This document shows positions 15,993 to 24,063 of a stretch of DNA of 64,000 nucleotides, one piece after another. Made by a program: the position numbers and the translations under genes. The notes under the pieces are model-generated. The model saw only the letters and a list, made by a program, of their open reading frames with translations, was not told the DNA's origin and ran no database searches. Within the stretch, counting starts at the first letter, position 1. Each line of letters begins with the position of its first letter. The DNA lies in assembly GCA_023411555.1 (NCBI GenBank), contig JAEYOQ010000061.1, forward strand, positions 62,001 through 126,000, written 5' to 3'. The stretch comes from Bacillota bacterium (lineage in GTDB: Bacteria > Bacillota > Clostridia > Lachnospirales > Lachnospiraceae).

Positions 15993-16226
15993 ATGGATGA
16001 AAAAGTGATAAACCTATCAAAATCCGTATATGAGCTCTGCCATCAGTATCCTGAGCTGCCACAGCTTCTTCACGATCTTGGGTTTACGGATATCACCAGA
16101 CCCGGAATGCTAGCGAGTGTCGGGCGGTTTATGACCCTAGTGAAAGGGGCTACCGCTAGAAAAATAGATTTGGAAATAATAAAAAAGCAGCTCGAGGAGC
16201 ATGGTTTTGTAGTAGTGAACGAATAG
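15993..16226 (+). CDS. DUF1858 domain protein
   Basis: A 77-residue protein consisting of a DUF1858 domain: VINLSKSVYELCHQYPELPQLLHDLGF, followed by the PGMLASVGRFMTLVKGA segment. The domain resembles the N-terminal part of RIC-type and hybrid-cluster-related proteins and often accompanies DUF438 proteins in anaerobes; its biochemical role is unknown. It has its own promoter with the same operator as ric and DUF438, so it is likely part of a shared stress response. It starts at ATG 15993 behind GAAAGGAAGAG. Confidence 0.85.
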   Translation: MDEKVINLSKSVYELCHQYPELPQLLHDLGFTDITRPGMLASVGRFMTLVKGATARKIDLEIIKKQLEEHGFVVVNE

Positions 16227-16408
16227 AACTATGATACACGTGATATAATCACTGAAATAGCTTACTATAGCAATGATTATTCTAAGAAAAATATATACTA
16301 ATATAAATGAAATACAAATGATAAATATAAGGTGAGATTGATATAATAATATTAATTCACTTAACGATATAATATGAAATTCATTAAATTATGGAGGTAA
16401 ATACAGAT

Positions 16409-17821
16409 ATGAAAAGACAGGTAGGTGTGATTGGGCTTGCTGTTATGGGTAAGAACCTGGCAGAAAATATAGCGGAGAAGGGTTTTCAGGTAGCAGTGTA
16501 TAACCGTTCTTCTTCAAAAACTAAGGAAATGCTGATGGAGATAGAGGGCGAAGCCTTCAAAGATAATCTGGAGGGCTTTTTTACACTTGAAGAATTTGTC
16601 GAGGCTTTAGAGTTACCACGTAAAATTATTCTTATGGTTAAGGCAGGAGATGCGGTAGATGATACAATACAGCAGCTGCTGCCTTTATTGTCTAAGGGCG
16701 ATATCATAATGGACGGAGGGAATTCGTATTATAAGGATACCATTCGTCGTAGCAAGGAGCTGGAGAAAGCGGGAATCTATTATCTTGGTACCGGAATCTC
16801 CGGTGGTGAGGAAGGGGCAAGAAAGGGACCTGCCATTATGCCCGGCGGTAAAAAAGAGGCCTATGACCTGATGGAGCCTGTATTAACCGCTATCTCAGCG
16901 AAGGTAAACGGAGAACCCTGCAGTAAATACATTGGTGAGAGTGGTGCAGGACATTTTGTTAAGATGGTTCATAACGGTATTGAATATGCAGATATGCAGC
17001 TGATTGGCGAGGCTTATCAGATTATGAAGAAGGTACTCGGCTTAACTCCCGAAGACTTGTCTAAGGTATTTACCGAATGGAACCAGGGTGAGCTGAACAG
17101 TTATTTAATTGATATTACAGCAGACATTTTCAAGAAGAAGGATACAGAAGCAGAAGGATATCTAGTGGATAAGATTCTAGATGTGGCTGGTCAGAAGGGT
17201 ACCGGTAAATGGACCGGTCAGATTTCCCTTGACCTGGGTGTGCCTACACCAACCATCACAACTGCGGTATTTGAGCGATATATTTCTGCAATGAAGCAAG
17301 AGCGTGTCAGCGCCAGCCAGACTTTAAAGGGTCCAAAGAATGCAACCGTTAAATCAGGTGATTTTGTGGAGTCTATCCGCAGGGCTTTGTATGCAAGTAA
17401 GATATGTGCTTATGCTCAAGGCTTTAGCTTAATGAGAGCAGCCTCTGAGCAATTTGGATGGAAGCTTAACTACGGTGATATCGCAAAGATTTTCCGTGGT
17501 GGCTGTATTATCCGTGCACAGTTTTTAAATCAGATCAGCATGGCATACGAAAAGAATCCGGATTCGGTCAATCTTCTAGTGGAGGAATATTTTACCAATA
17601 GTATTAATGAGTATCAGGAGGATTGGAGAGCAGTCATCACTACAGCCATCTCGGCTGGTATCAGTATACCGGCTTTCTCCAGTGCTTTGGCATATTATGA
17701 TAGTTATCGTGCAGATGAATTGCCGATGAACTTACTTCAGGCCCAAAGAGATTACTTTGGTGCGCATACCTATCAGCGCATTGACTTAGAGGGGATCTAT
17801 CATACGGAATGGCAAATCTAA
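16409..17821 (+). CDS. gnd: 6-phosphogluconate dehydrogenase (decarboxylating)
   Basis: A 470-residue enzyme of the oxidative pentose phosphate pathway, converting 6-phosphogluconate to ribulose 5-phosphate with NADPH formation. The Rossmann motif GLAVMGKNLA, NRSSSK for NADP preference, GGNSYYKDT, GISGGEEGA and the catalytic segment GHFVKMVHNGIEY are all present. Length fits the long-form family. ATG 16409 follows GGAGGT; the in-frame ATG at 16391 overlaps that site. It is followed after 14 bases by zwf, forming a small operon. Confidence 0.97.
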   Translation: MKRQVGVIGLAVMGKNLAENIAEKGFQVAVYNRSSSKTKEMLMEIEGEAFKDNLEGFFTLEEFVEALELPRKIILMVKAGDAVDDTIQQLLPLLSKGDIIMDGGNSYYKDTIRRSKELEKAGIYYLGTGISGGEEGARKGPAIMPGGKKEAYDLMEPVLTAISAKVNGEPCSKYIGESGAGHFVKMVHNGIEYADMQLIGEAYQIMKKVLGLTPEDLSKVFTEWNQGELNSYLIDITADIFKKKDTEAEGYLVDKILDVAGQKGTGKWTGQISLDLGVPTPTITTAVFERYISAMKQERVSASQTLKGPKNATVKSGDFVESIRRALYASKICAYAQGFSLMRAASEQFGWKLNYGDIAKIFRGGCIIRAQFLNQISMAYEKNPDSVNLLVEEYFTNSINEYQEDWRAVITTAISAGISIPAFSSALAYYDSYRADELPMNLLQAQRDYFGAHTYQRIDLEGIYHTEWQI

Positions 17822-17835
17822 TGGAGGAATTAAGA

Positions 17836-19332
17836 ATGGGCAATGACAATAACGATAATAATTTGTCTGCGATATTAGTGATTTTCGGTGGCACCGGAGA
17901 TTTAACCCATCGTAAGCTAATGCCTGCTTTATATAATCTGGTTCATGATCAGCTACTTCCCGAGAACTTTACGGTTGTGAGTGTTGGGCGTAGGGATAAA
18001 TCAGAGGAGGAATATCGAAAGGATATTCATGCATCGATTTTAAAGCATTCCAGAAGCAAGGTTGACGAGACCAGTTGGGAGAAGCTCCAGGCCATGATTC
18101 ACTATTATCAATTTGATTTTACAAAGCTGGACGGTTATTCGGAGCTGAATGGATATCTTGATCAGCTGGACAAAACGGATGGCACAGGAGGTAACAGAGT
18201 ATTCTATCTTGCTGTAGCACCGGAGCATTTTGAGACCATTGTACAGGGGCTTCAACTCAGTAATATGGCTTCTAAGCCCGGATCCTGGTCACGACTGATT
18301 ATTGAGAAACCCTTTGGAAAGGATTTAAGGACAGCTAGCAAACTGAATAACAAAATACTGGAGGTATTCCCGGAACGGGATATCTATCGGATCGATCATT
18401 ACCTTGGGAAAGAAATGATCCAAAACATTATGGTACTTCGTTTCTGCAATTCCATATTTGAATCGATTTGGAATAATAAATTCATCGATAACATTCAGAT
18501 ATCTTTGACTGAAAAGCTGGGTGTCGGGACCAGAGGCGGTTATTATGAGCATTCCGGAGCAATGAGAGATATGATTCAGAATCATATCATTCAGATCCTA
18601 TCTTTGGTAGCGATGGAACCTCCCATTAATCTTAAGACGGATTCTATTCGTACCGAGAAGCAGAAGGTTCTGGAGGCAATCGAGGAGATTACACCGGAAT
18701 TCCTTAGAGACAACGTAGTTTTTGGTCAGTATGGACCTGGTATTATCGATGGAAGTCCGGTGATTGGATATAGAGAGGAGTTGAATGTGCCAAAGGATTC
18801 GGGGACCGAGACCTTCGTTGCGCTAAAGCTCCATATCAATAACTTCCGTTGGGCGGGTACACCCTTCTACATCCGGACTGGAAAACGCCTAGGGAAGAGC
18901 TCGGCTGAGATTGTAGTTCAATTTAAGGCAATGCCCAATGTCTTATATTTTAAGGATCAGGAGATTCAGGAACCAAATCTTCTGGTCCTTAGAATTCAAC
19001 CCAACGTTGGTGTATTCTTTCAGTTCAATACAAAGGATTTTACCACCCATCATGGTATTGTTCCAACACAGATGGATACCAGTTCCTTTAGTCCGACCCA
19101 GGGGAATACTCCGGAAGCCTATGAGCGCTTGATCTATGATATACTTAGAGGAGACGCAACATTATTCTCTCGTTGGGATGAGGTGGAAGCGGCTTGGACT
19201 GTAGCTGATCAACTAATTCAGTATAGGGAATCAAAGAAGCATACCTTCCCGAATTATGATGCGGGATCTATGGGGCCGATTCGGGCCTTCGAATTACTAG
19301 CTAAGGATGGACAGAAATGGTGGCATGTTTAG
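17836..19332 (+). CDS. zwf: Glucose-6-phosphate 1-dehydrogenase
   Basis: A 498-residue enzyme catalysing the first step of the oxidative pentose phosphate pathway. It has the nucleotide-binding motif FGGTGDLTHRKL near the N-terminus, EKPFGKDL, and the substrate-binding signature RIDHYLGKE. ATG 17836 is preferred: GGAGGA at 17823-17828 is correctly spaced, whereas the in-frame ATGs at 17809 and 17821 lack a site. Together with gnd it supplies NADPH, which would support the peroxide and NO detoxification genes nearby. Confidence 0.97.
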   Translation: MGNDNNDNNLSAILVIFGGTGDLTHRKLMPALYNLVHDQLLPENFTVVSVGRRDKSEEEYRKDIHASILKHSRSKVDETSWEKLQAMIHYYQFDFTKLDGYSELNGYLDQLDKTDGTGGNRVFYLAVAPEHFETIVQGLQLSNMASKPGSWSRLIIEKPFGKDLRTASKLNNKILEVFPERDIYRIDHYLGKEMIQNIMVLRFCNSIFESIWNNKFIDNIQISLTEKLGVGTRGGYYEHSGAMRDMIQNHIIQILSLVAMEPPINLKTDSIRTEKQKVLEAIEEITPEFLRDNVVFGQYGPGIIDGSPVIGYREELNVPKDSGTETFVALKLHINNFRWAGTPFYIRTGKRLGKSSAEIVVQFKAMPNVLYFKDQEIQEPNLLVLRIQPNVGVFFQFNTKDFTTHHGIVPTQMDTSSFSPTQGNTPEAYERLIYDILRGDATLFSRWDEVEAAWTVADQLIQYRESKKHTFPNYDAGSMGPIRAFELLAKDGQKWWHV

Positions 19333-19362
19333 TTACCAATCGAAAAGAAAGGGGGAACTAAT

Positions 19363-19998
19363 ATGAATTATTATGGTAAAAAAATCTATGATATATCAAT
19401 GCCGATAACAGGTGATATGCCGGTATATAAGGGAAAGGAGTCAAAGAGACCGATTATAGCTGTTGAGAGTGATCATACAACCGGAACATCCTACGAAAGT
19501 AGTATTAAGATGAATCTCCATACAGGAACTCATCTTGACCGGTCTCTTCATATGGTACCGAATGGAACTACCATGGATTCCTTAAAGCTGGAGGAGCTGA
19601 TTACCGAATGCAGGGTTTTGAATCTAACCGAGGTAAGGAAGCATATCACGGCAGAGGATCTAATGGCTAAGGAGATACAACCCGGTGATTTTGTTTTACT
19701 TAAAACCAGGAATTCCTATGAGCCTATTCTTGAGGATGAATTCATCTATCTGGAGAAAAGCGGAGCAAGGTACCTGGCAGATTTGAAGGTACGGGGAGTC
19801 GGCATCGATGCGTTAGGAATCGAGAGGAATCAGCCGGGGCATGAATCGCATCTGGCTCTAATGGAGATCGGAGCACACATTATAGAAGGTCTTCGCCTTG
19901 CGGAGATAAAGGAGGACAGATATGAATTAATTGCACTTCCAATCTATATTGTAGGAGCTGAAGCAGCACCAGTGAAGGCGATTTTATTACATGATTAA
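19363..19998 (+). CDS. Cyclase-family (KynB-like) metal-dependent hydrolase
   Basis: A 211-residue protein of the cyclase/arylformamidase family. The metal site HTGTHLD (residues 53-59) is intact, and YDISMPITGDMPVYKG is the typical N-terminus. Members hydrolyse N-formylkynurenine, isatin or related amides or lactones; the substrate here is unknown, and no tryptophan-degradation gene is nearby. It starts at ATG 19363 behind AAAGGGGG, 30 bases after zwf, so it may be co-transcribed with gnd-zwf. Confidence 0.85.
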   Translation: MNYYGKKIYDISMPITGDMPVYKGKESKRPIIAVESDHTTGTSYESSIKMNLHTGTHLDRSLHMVPNGTTMDSLKLEELITECRVLNLTEVRKHITAEDLMAKEIQPGDFVLLKTRNSYEPILEDEFIYLEKSGARYLADLKVRGVGIDALGIERNQPGHESHLALMEIGAHIIEGLRLAEIKEDRYELIALPIYIVGAEAAPVKAILLHD

Positions 19999-20478
19999 AG
20001 GAGTTTCTCTGTTATAGAAAAATCATCGCTAAAACATAGAGTGAAATAATGAAATATTGCTCCAAAGAAATGCAGGAGTCGTGTCAAAGACAGTGGAAAT
20101 ACCATCCAAATTTTAATGTCAAGACATGGCTCCTTGTTATGTAATCGAAAATCCGAAAGAATATATGAAAAGAAATCAAAAGAATGAGTGAAATAAAAGG
20201 AATAGGATAAAAATAATGTTTAATAGTGGGAATAACAAACAGGATAAGCTTTTTGATTAATGTTCTATAGATATGAAGATGCTTTCTAAAGCATGAAAGG
20301 ACTATTGGAATAGACTATCAGAAAGTCGATTAGAAAATTCAAGTGAATACACTGGAAAAGACAAGAATTATAGGCTTGTATAATTGGATGTTTAATGTTA
20401 TATTTGATAGGTCGGTGCAATAAAGATATTTATTTCACAAAGAATACTTAAGAAACCAAAAGGAGAAGAAGCAACTCT
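19999..20478. other. Intergenic region with promoter-like sequence
   Basis: 480 bases of AT-rich sequence without a credible gene. Near its right end TTGATA (20404-20409) and TATTTA (20427-20432) are 17 bases apart, a plausible promoter for the permease. I see no strong hairpin or repeat. Confidence 0.45.
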
Positions 20479-21816
20479 ATGGATAAGAGAAGGTACGGAT
20501 TATTTACCGCAATTACTATGATAACAGGAGTTGTAATCGGGTCAGGCATTTTCTTTAAGGCAGATAATGTACTTGGATATACGAATGGCAATGTATTGCT
20601 AGGGATCATTATTTTCTTTGTTGCTGCGATTGCAATTATATTTGGTTGTTTGGCTATATCCCAGCTTGCTACCAGAACGGATAAACCGGGCGGAGTTATT
20701 GCTTATACGGAGGAGTTTGTCGGAATTGGCCCCTCCTGTGCCTTTGGGTGGTTTCAGACCTTTTTATATCTACCTTCACTGACTGCAGTAGTAGCTTGGG
20801 TAACAGGTATTTATATCTGTCAGTTATTCGGAATTGAATTTTCACTTGAGACAACAACACTAATTGGAATAGGTAGCATGACCCTATTATTTATTATTAA
20901 TACATTATCAGCTAAGCTGGGAGGTTATTTTCAAAATACCTCCATGGTAATTAAGCTGGTACCCTTGTTGATTATTGCATTCGCAGGCCTATTTCTCGGC
21001 AAACCGGGAGAATTAGTGAATTCTTCTGTAGCGGACTTTACCACGGCGGCGACAGGAGCTGGTTGGCTTGCAGCCTTTGCCCCGATTGCATTTTCCTTCG
21101 ATGGATGGATTGTTGCGACCTCGATCTGCGGAGAGATTAAGAACAGTAAGAGAAATCTACCCTTAGCTCTGGCAATATCACCCCTTGTTATATTGCTCGC
21201 TTATGTTATATATTTTGTTGGTATTACCGCTCTGTTAGGACCACAAACCATCCTGGACCAGGGGGATGGCTCAGTATTTACGGTTGCTACCATGCTTTTT
21301 GGCGATATAGGAGCCAAGGTTATCTTAATCTTTGTGGTGATATCAGTACTTGGAACGGTGAACGGTCTTGCCTTAGGCTTTATCCGTATGCCCTATTCAT
21401 TAGCTCTGCGTAATATGGTGCCTGGTAGTAAATGGCTTAAGAAGGAGAATGAGAGCTTAAAAGGAATGCCTCTTAATTCCGCTATCTTTTCATATGTATT
21501 ATCCTTATTATGGATGGCGATTCATTATATTACTCAGAAATTAGGTATGCAGGGTGATGTATCTGAGATTGCAATTGGTGTCAGTTATCTGAATTATATT
21601 GTATTGTATTTTGCAGTTATGCGACTTGCGAAAAAAGGTGAGATTAAAGGGATAGTCAAGGGTTATGTAATTCCGATCCTTGCTACCATTGGCTCTCTTG
21701 TTATCATATCCGGAAGCATCTCTCATACTTTATTCATCTATTATTTTATCGTATGCTTTTTAATCATACTGGCAGGTTATTTATATTACAAAAAGAACAA
21801 AAGCAGTATTATATAA
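20479..21816 (+). CDS. APC-family amino acid permease
   Basis: A 445-residue membrane protein with about twelve predicted helices and the amino acid-polyamine-organocation signature at the N-terminus, ITGVVIGSGIFFKADNVL, where the unwound GSG segment of helix 1 binds the substrate backbone. The sequence FAPIAFSFDGWIVATSICGEIKN in the middle is typical of SteT/LAT-like exchangers. The substrate cannot be assigned. It starts at ATG 20479 behind AAAAGGAGAAG. It is a single-gene unit closed by a strong terminator at 21839-21908. Confidence 0.9.
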   Translation: MDKRRYGLFTAITMITGVVIGSGIFFKADNVLGYTNGNVLLGIIIFFVAAIAIIFGCLAISQLATRTDKPGGVIAYTEEFVGIGPSCAFGWFQTFLYLPSLTAVVAWVTGIYICQLFGIEFSLETTTLIGIGSMTLLFIINTLSAKLGGYFQNTSMVIKLVPLLIIAFAGLFLGKPGELVNSSVADFTTAATGAGWLAAFAPIAFSFDGWIVATSICGEIKNSKRNLPLALAISPLVILLAYVIYFVGITALLGPQTILDQGDGSVFTVATMLFGDIGAKVILIFVVISVLGTVNGLALGFIRMPYSLALRNMVPGSKWLKKENESLKGMPLNSAIFSYVLSLLWMAIHYITQKLGMQGDVSEIAIGVSYLNYIVLYFAVMRLAKKGEIKGIVKGYVIPILATIGSLVIISGSISHTLFIYYFIVCFLIILAGYLYYKKNKSSII

Positions 21817-21838
21817 GAATAACTTAATATACAAGGTT

Positions 21839-21935
21839 GCTGTCCTGACAACATATCTTGATGATCTTTATAAGGCTATCAAGATACATTTTCAGGACAG
21901 CATTTTTTATGTTATAGAAGGTTCTCCTATAACAT
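21839..21935 (+). terminator. Terminator of the permease gene and adjacent second hairpin
   Basis: GCTGTCCTGA (21839-21848) pairs with TCAGGACAGC (21892-21901), with an inner TATCTTGAT/ATCAAGATA stem, followed by ATTTTTT. Immediately after, ATGTTATAG (21909-21917)/CTATAACAT (21927-21935) forms a second hairpin. Confidence 0.85.
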
Positions 21936-21989
21936 AAAAAGCTCTCCGGATTAGTGAATTTTTAAAAATGATAATATCTTCCATTGATA

Positions 21990-22032
21990 TGTGATTGGTA
22001 TCACATAGAAATTGCGTAAATAGCGATATATT
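21990..22032 (+). promoter_or_regulatory. Crp/Fnr-type operator and -10 box of the DUF438 gene
   Basis: ATGTGATTGGTATCACAT (21989-22006) is a near-perfect palindrome containing TGTGAT-N4-ATCACA. The -10 hexamer TATATT (22027-22032) begins 29.5 bp from the centre, the same geometry as at ric and DUF1858. Confidence 0.7.
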
Positions 22033-22132
22033 TATTATAAAGATATTACTCTTATCAACAGCAAGTAAATAAGGATAGTAGGAGAGATAATGGTAAAACT
22101 ACCAATAATATTATAAAGGAGGAATTTGCACG

Positions 22133-23365
22133 ATGAGTGAGTACATCAATAATAGAGAATATCGGCAAAAGATATTAAAGGAATTGATCATGGAGCTGCA
22201 TAACGGTAAAAGTGTAGATGAGGTTAAGGAACGCTTTGGCCAGCTGATTGAAGGTGTTTCTGCAACTGAGATATCTGCTATGGAGACAGCTTTGATTAAA
22301 GAAGGAATGCCTGTTTCCGAAGTACAGAGACTTTGCGATGTTCACGCTGCAGTCTTTAAGGGATCTATCGAGGATATCCATCGTCCGGAGAAGGAGGAGG
22401 ATAATCCCGGACATCCGGTCTTCACCTTCCGTGCTGAGAATAGGGCAATCGAGCGATTGCTTCGTAAGAAGATAAGACCAGCCTTAGCAGAATTTCTACA
22501 GGAGAGTAAGCCTGAGAGCCATGCCATGCTAAAGGAAGGTATGTCACAGCTCTGGGAGTTGGATAAGCATTATCTAAGAAAAGAGAATCTCCTGTTCCCA
22601 TATATGGAAAAGTACGGTATTACAGCGCCACCTAAGGTAATGTGGGGTGTGGACGATGAAATCCGGGCTGATATCAAAGAAGTAATCCGCTTGCTTTCGG
22701 AGAAAGAGGTTGATAAGCAAATGCTGGGTCAACAGCTGGAGGCAGCACTTGGAAGAGTGGAGGAAATGATATTCAAAGAAGAGAATATCCTTTTCCCGAT
22801 GGTTTTGGAGACCTTGTCCGAGGACGAATGGCTGAAAATAGCCAAGGAGAGTGCTGAGATAGGCTATTGTCTTTATGAGCCGAAGCAGGAATGGAAGCCG
22901 GCCAAGGTAAACGTCGAGGAGAAGGTGCAGCAGCAGGGAGAAGTACCTGCCGGAGAAGGTTATATTAATTTTGAAACCGGATTAATGTCCCAGGAGGAAA
23001 TAGAAGCGGTTTTCAATACCTTACCGGTTGATATTACCTTTGTTGATAAAGATGGGGCAGTGAAGTTCTTTACTCAGGGTAAAGAGCGAATCTTCCCTAG
23101 AACCAAGGCTGTTATAGGGAGACAGGTATCGAATTGTCATCCGCCGGCAAGTGTTCATATCGTCGAAGAGATCGTAGCTGATCTGAAATCAGGTAAGAAG
23201 GATCATGAGGACTTCTGGATTCGGATGGGAGATAAATTTGTTCATATCCGTTATTTTGCAGTTCGGGATAAGTCCGGGAGCTTCCTAGGTGTACTTGAGT
23301 TTACCCAGGAGATTGGCTCCATTCAGGCAATCGAGGGTGAGAAGCGTCTCGTAGAAGAGAAATAA
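22133..23365 (+). CDS. DUF438 / hemerythrin / PAS protein
   Basis: A 410-residue three-domain protein. Residues 10-80 are DUF438 (LKELIMELHNGKSVDEVKERF...EVQRLCDVHAAVF). Residues 90-245 are a hemerythrin-like bundle with likely iron ligands in WELDKHYLRKENLLFPYMEKYG and MIFKEENILFPMV. Residues 285-400 are a PAS domain with NTLPVDITFVDKDG and the conserved NCHPPASVHIV. Such proteins are thought to sense or handle oxygen, NO or iron in anaerobes, but no activity is established that I know of. It starts at ATG 22133 behind AAAGGAGGAA. The upstream operator links it to ric, DUF1858 and the Crp/Fnr regulator. Confidence 0.9.
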   Translation: MSEYINNREYRQKILKELIMELHNGKSVDEVKERFGQLIEGVSATEISAMETALIKEGMPVSEVQRLCDVHAAVFKGSIEDIHRPEKEEDNPGHPVFTFRAENRAIERLLRKKIRPALAEFLQESKPESHAMLKEGMSQLWELDKHYLRKENLLFPYMEKYGITAPPKVMWGVDDEIRADIKEVIRLLSEKEVDKQMLGQQLEAALGRVEEMIFKEENILFPMVLETLSEDEWLKIAKESAEIGYCLYEPKQEWKPAKVNVEEKVQQQGEVPAGEGYINFETGLMSQEEIEAVFNTLPVDITFVDKDGAVKFFTQGKERIFPRTKAVIGRQVSNCHPPASVHIVEEIVADLKSGKKDHEDFWIRMGDKFVHIRYFAVRDKSGSFLGVLEFTQEIGSIQAIEGEKRLVEEK

Positions 23366-23408
23366 AAGACTATATTTATAAAACTTAACAAGAATATTTA
23401 GATATGAT

Positions 23409-23460
23409 AAGCCCATAGAGGATGAACGAACTTCATGACATCGTTCAACTGCATGGGCTT
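23409..23460 (+). terminator. Terminator of the DUF438 gene
   Basis: AAGCCCAT (23409-23416) pairs with ATGGGCTT (23453-23460), and TGAACGA/TCGTTCA forms an inner stem. It is followed by ATTATTATG, a poor T-run. Confidence 0.7.
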
Positions 23461-23476
23461 ATTATTATGACTAAAA

Positions 23477-23714
23477 TGTCAAAAGGAAGTATAGGGACTT
23501 GAAAGTGAATATCGATATATATATTCATTTGGCTGCCTTTCCCTCCTAGGTATATTCTCCTTTGAACCTCATAGCATAAAGAAAATCTCACATGGATAGG
23601 CTCGATTTTCTTCTGAGTCTCAAATCGAATATGGGCGACCGTCGTCAGCCGGTCTAGCCAACTGAATACACATACATCGATATTCACTCTTTAACCATCG
23701 ATTGCCTTTTGACA
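23477..23714. repeat. 238-nt long imperfect inverted repeat, structured RNA or small mobile element candidate
   Basis: The ends TGTCAAAAGG (23477-23486) and CCTTTTGACA (23705-23714) are exact complements. Pairing continues inward: GTGAATATCGAT (23505-23516) with ATCGATATTCAC (23677-23688), then TATTCATTTGGCT with AGCCAACTGAATA. The central 120 bases form further stems, such as AAGAAAATC/GATTTTCTT. The strand of any transcript is unknown. No coding frame with a ribosome binding site is present. It fills most of the gap between the DUF438 terminator and the next gene. Confidence 0.65.
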
Positions 23715-23833
23715 CTCTAATCACAATATTTAATTTATTCATAAAAATTGCAAGAAAAAGTAATAGTCGGATAAGGATTGGGAAACAATGTAGTATTGAA
23801 GTATTGTAAATAATCAAAAGGAGGATTCATAGA

Positions 23834-24025
23834 ATGTCCAAACAAGAAGAAAGATTTCAAGGAAGGAATAATGAACGTCTGGATGCGGAAAGGCCCACTA
23901 ACAATGAGGGTACTGCAGCTTGGCAAAATTCCGAGACAACCTATAAGGTTGATCAGGTAGGTAAGCCCTCGATCGAGCGTGTTATTGATGCAAAGGACTG
24001 GGTAGATAACGGAAGTAAGTTGTAA
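23834..24025 (+). CDS. Small spore-surface-like protein (DUF3787/CDIF630_02480 type)
   Basis: A 63-residue hydrophilic protein with no membrane segment. The pattern TAAWQNSE...PSIERVIDAKDWVDNGS resembles the small clostridial DUF3787 family (CDIF630_02480-like spore surface proteins), in which TAAW and a C-terminal AK-WV-N motif recur. The match is from memory. It starts at ATG 23834 behind a strong AAAAGGAGGATTC. PFOR begins 38 bases later with no terminator between, so they may share a message, which would be unusual for a spore protein. Confidence 0.65.
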   Translation: MSKQEERFQGRNNERLDAERPTNNEGTAAWQNSETTYKVDQVGKPSIERVIDAKDWVDNGSKL

Positions 24026-24063
24026 TATCATCATGCGCGAAGCGCTTTATATGGAGGTAATTT

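Noticed and set aside
16239..16251. GTGATATAATCAC palindrome upstream of gnd, resembling the Crp/Fnr operator
   Set aside because: The spacer is 3 rather than 4 bases, so the half-sites are out of register with the other four, and flanking bases do not match.
20049..20144. 31-residue cysteine-containing open frame in the 480-base gap before the permease
   Set aside because: No ribosome binding site or promoter with suitable spacing and no recognisable family.
23445..23817. Overlapping short minus-strand frames in the long inverted repeat
   Set aside because: No ribosome binding sites, and they cross the paired arms of the repeat.
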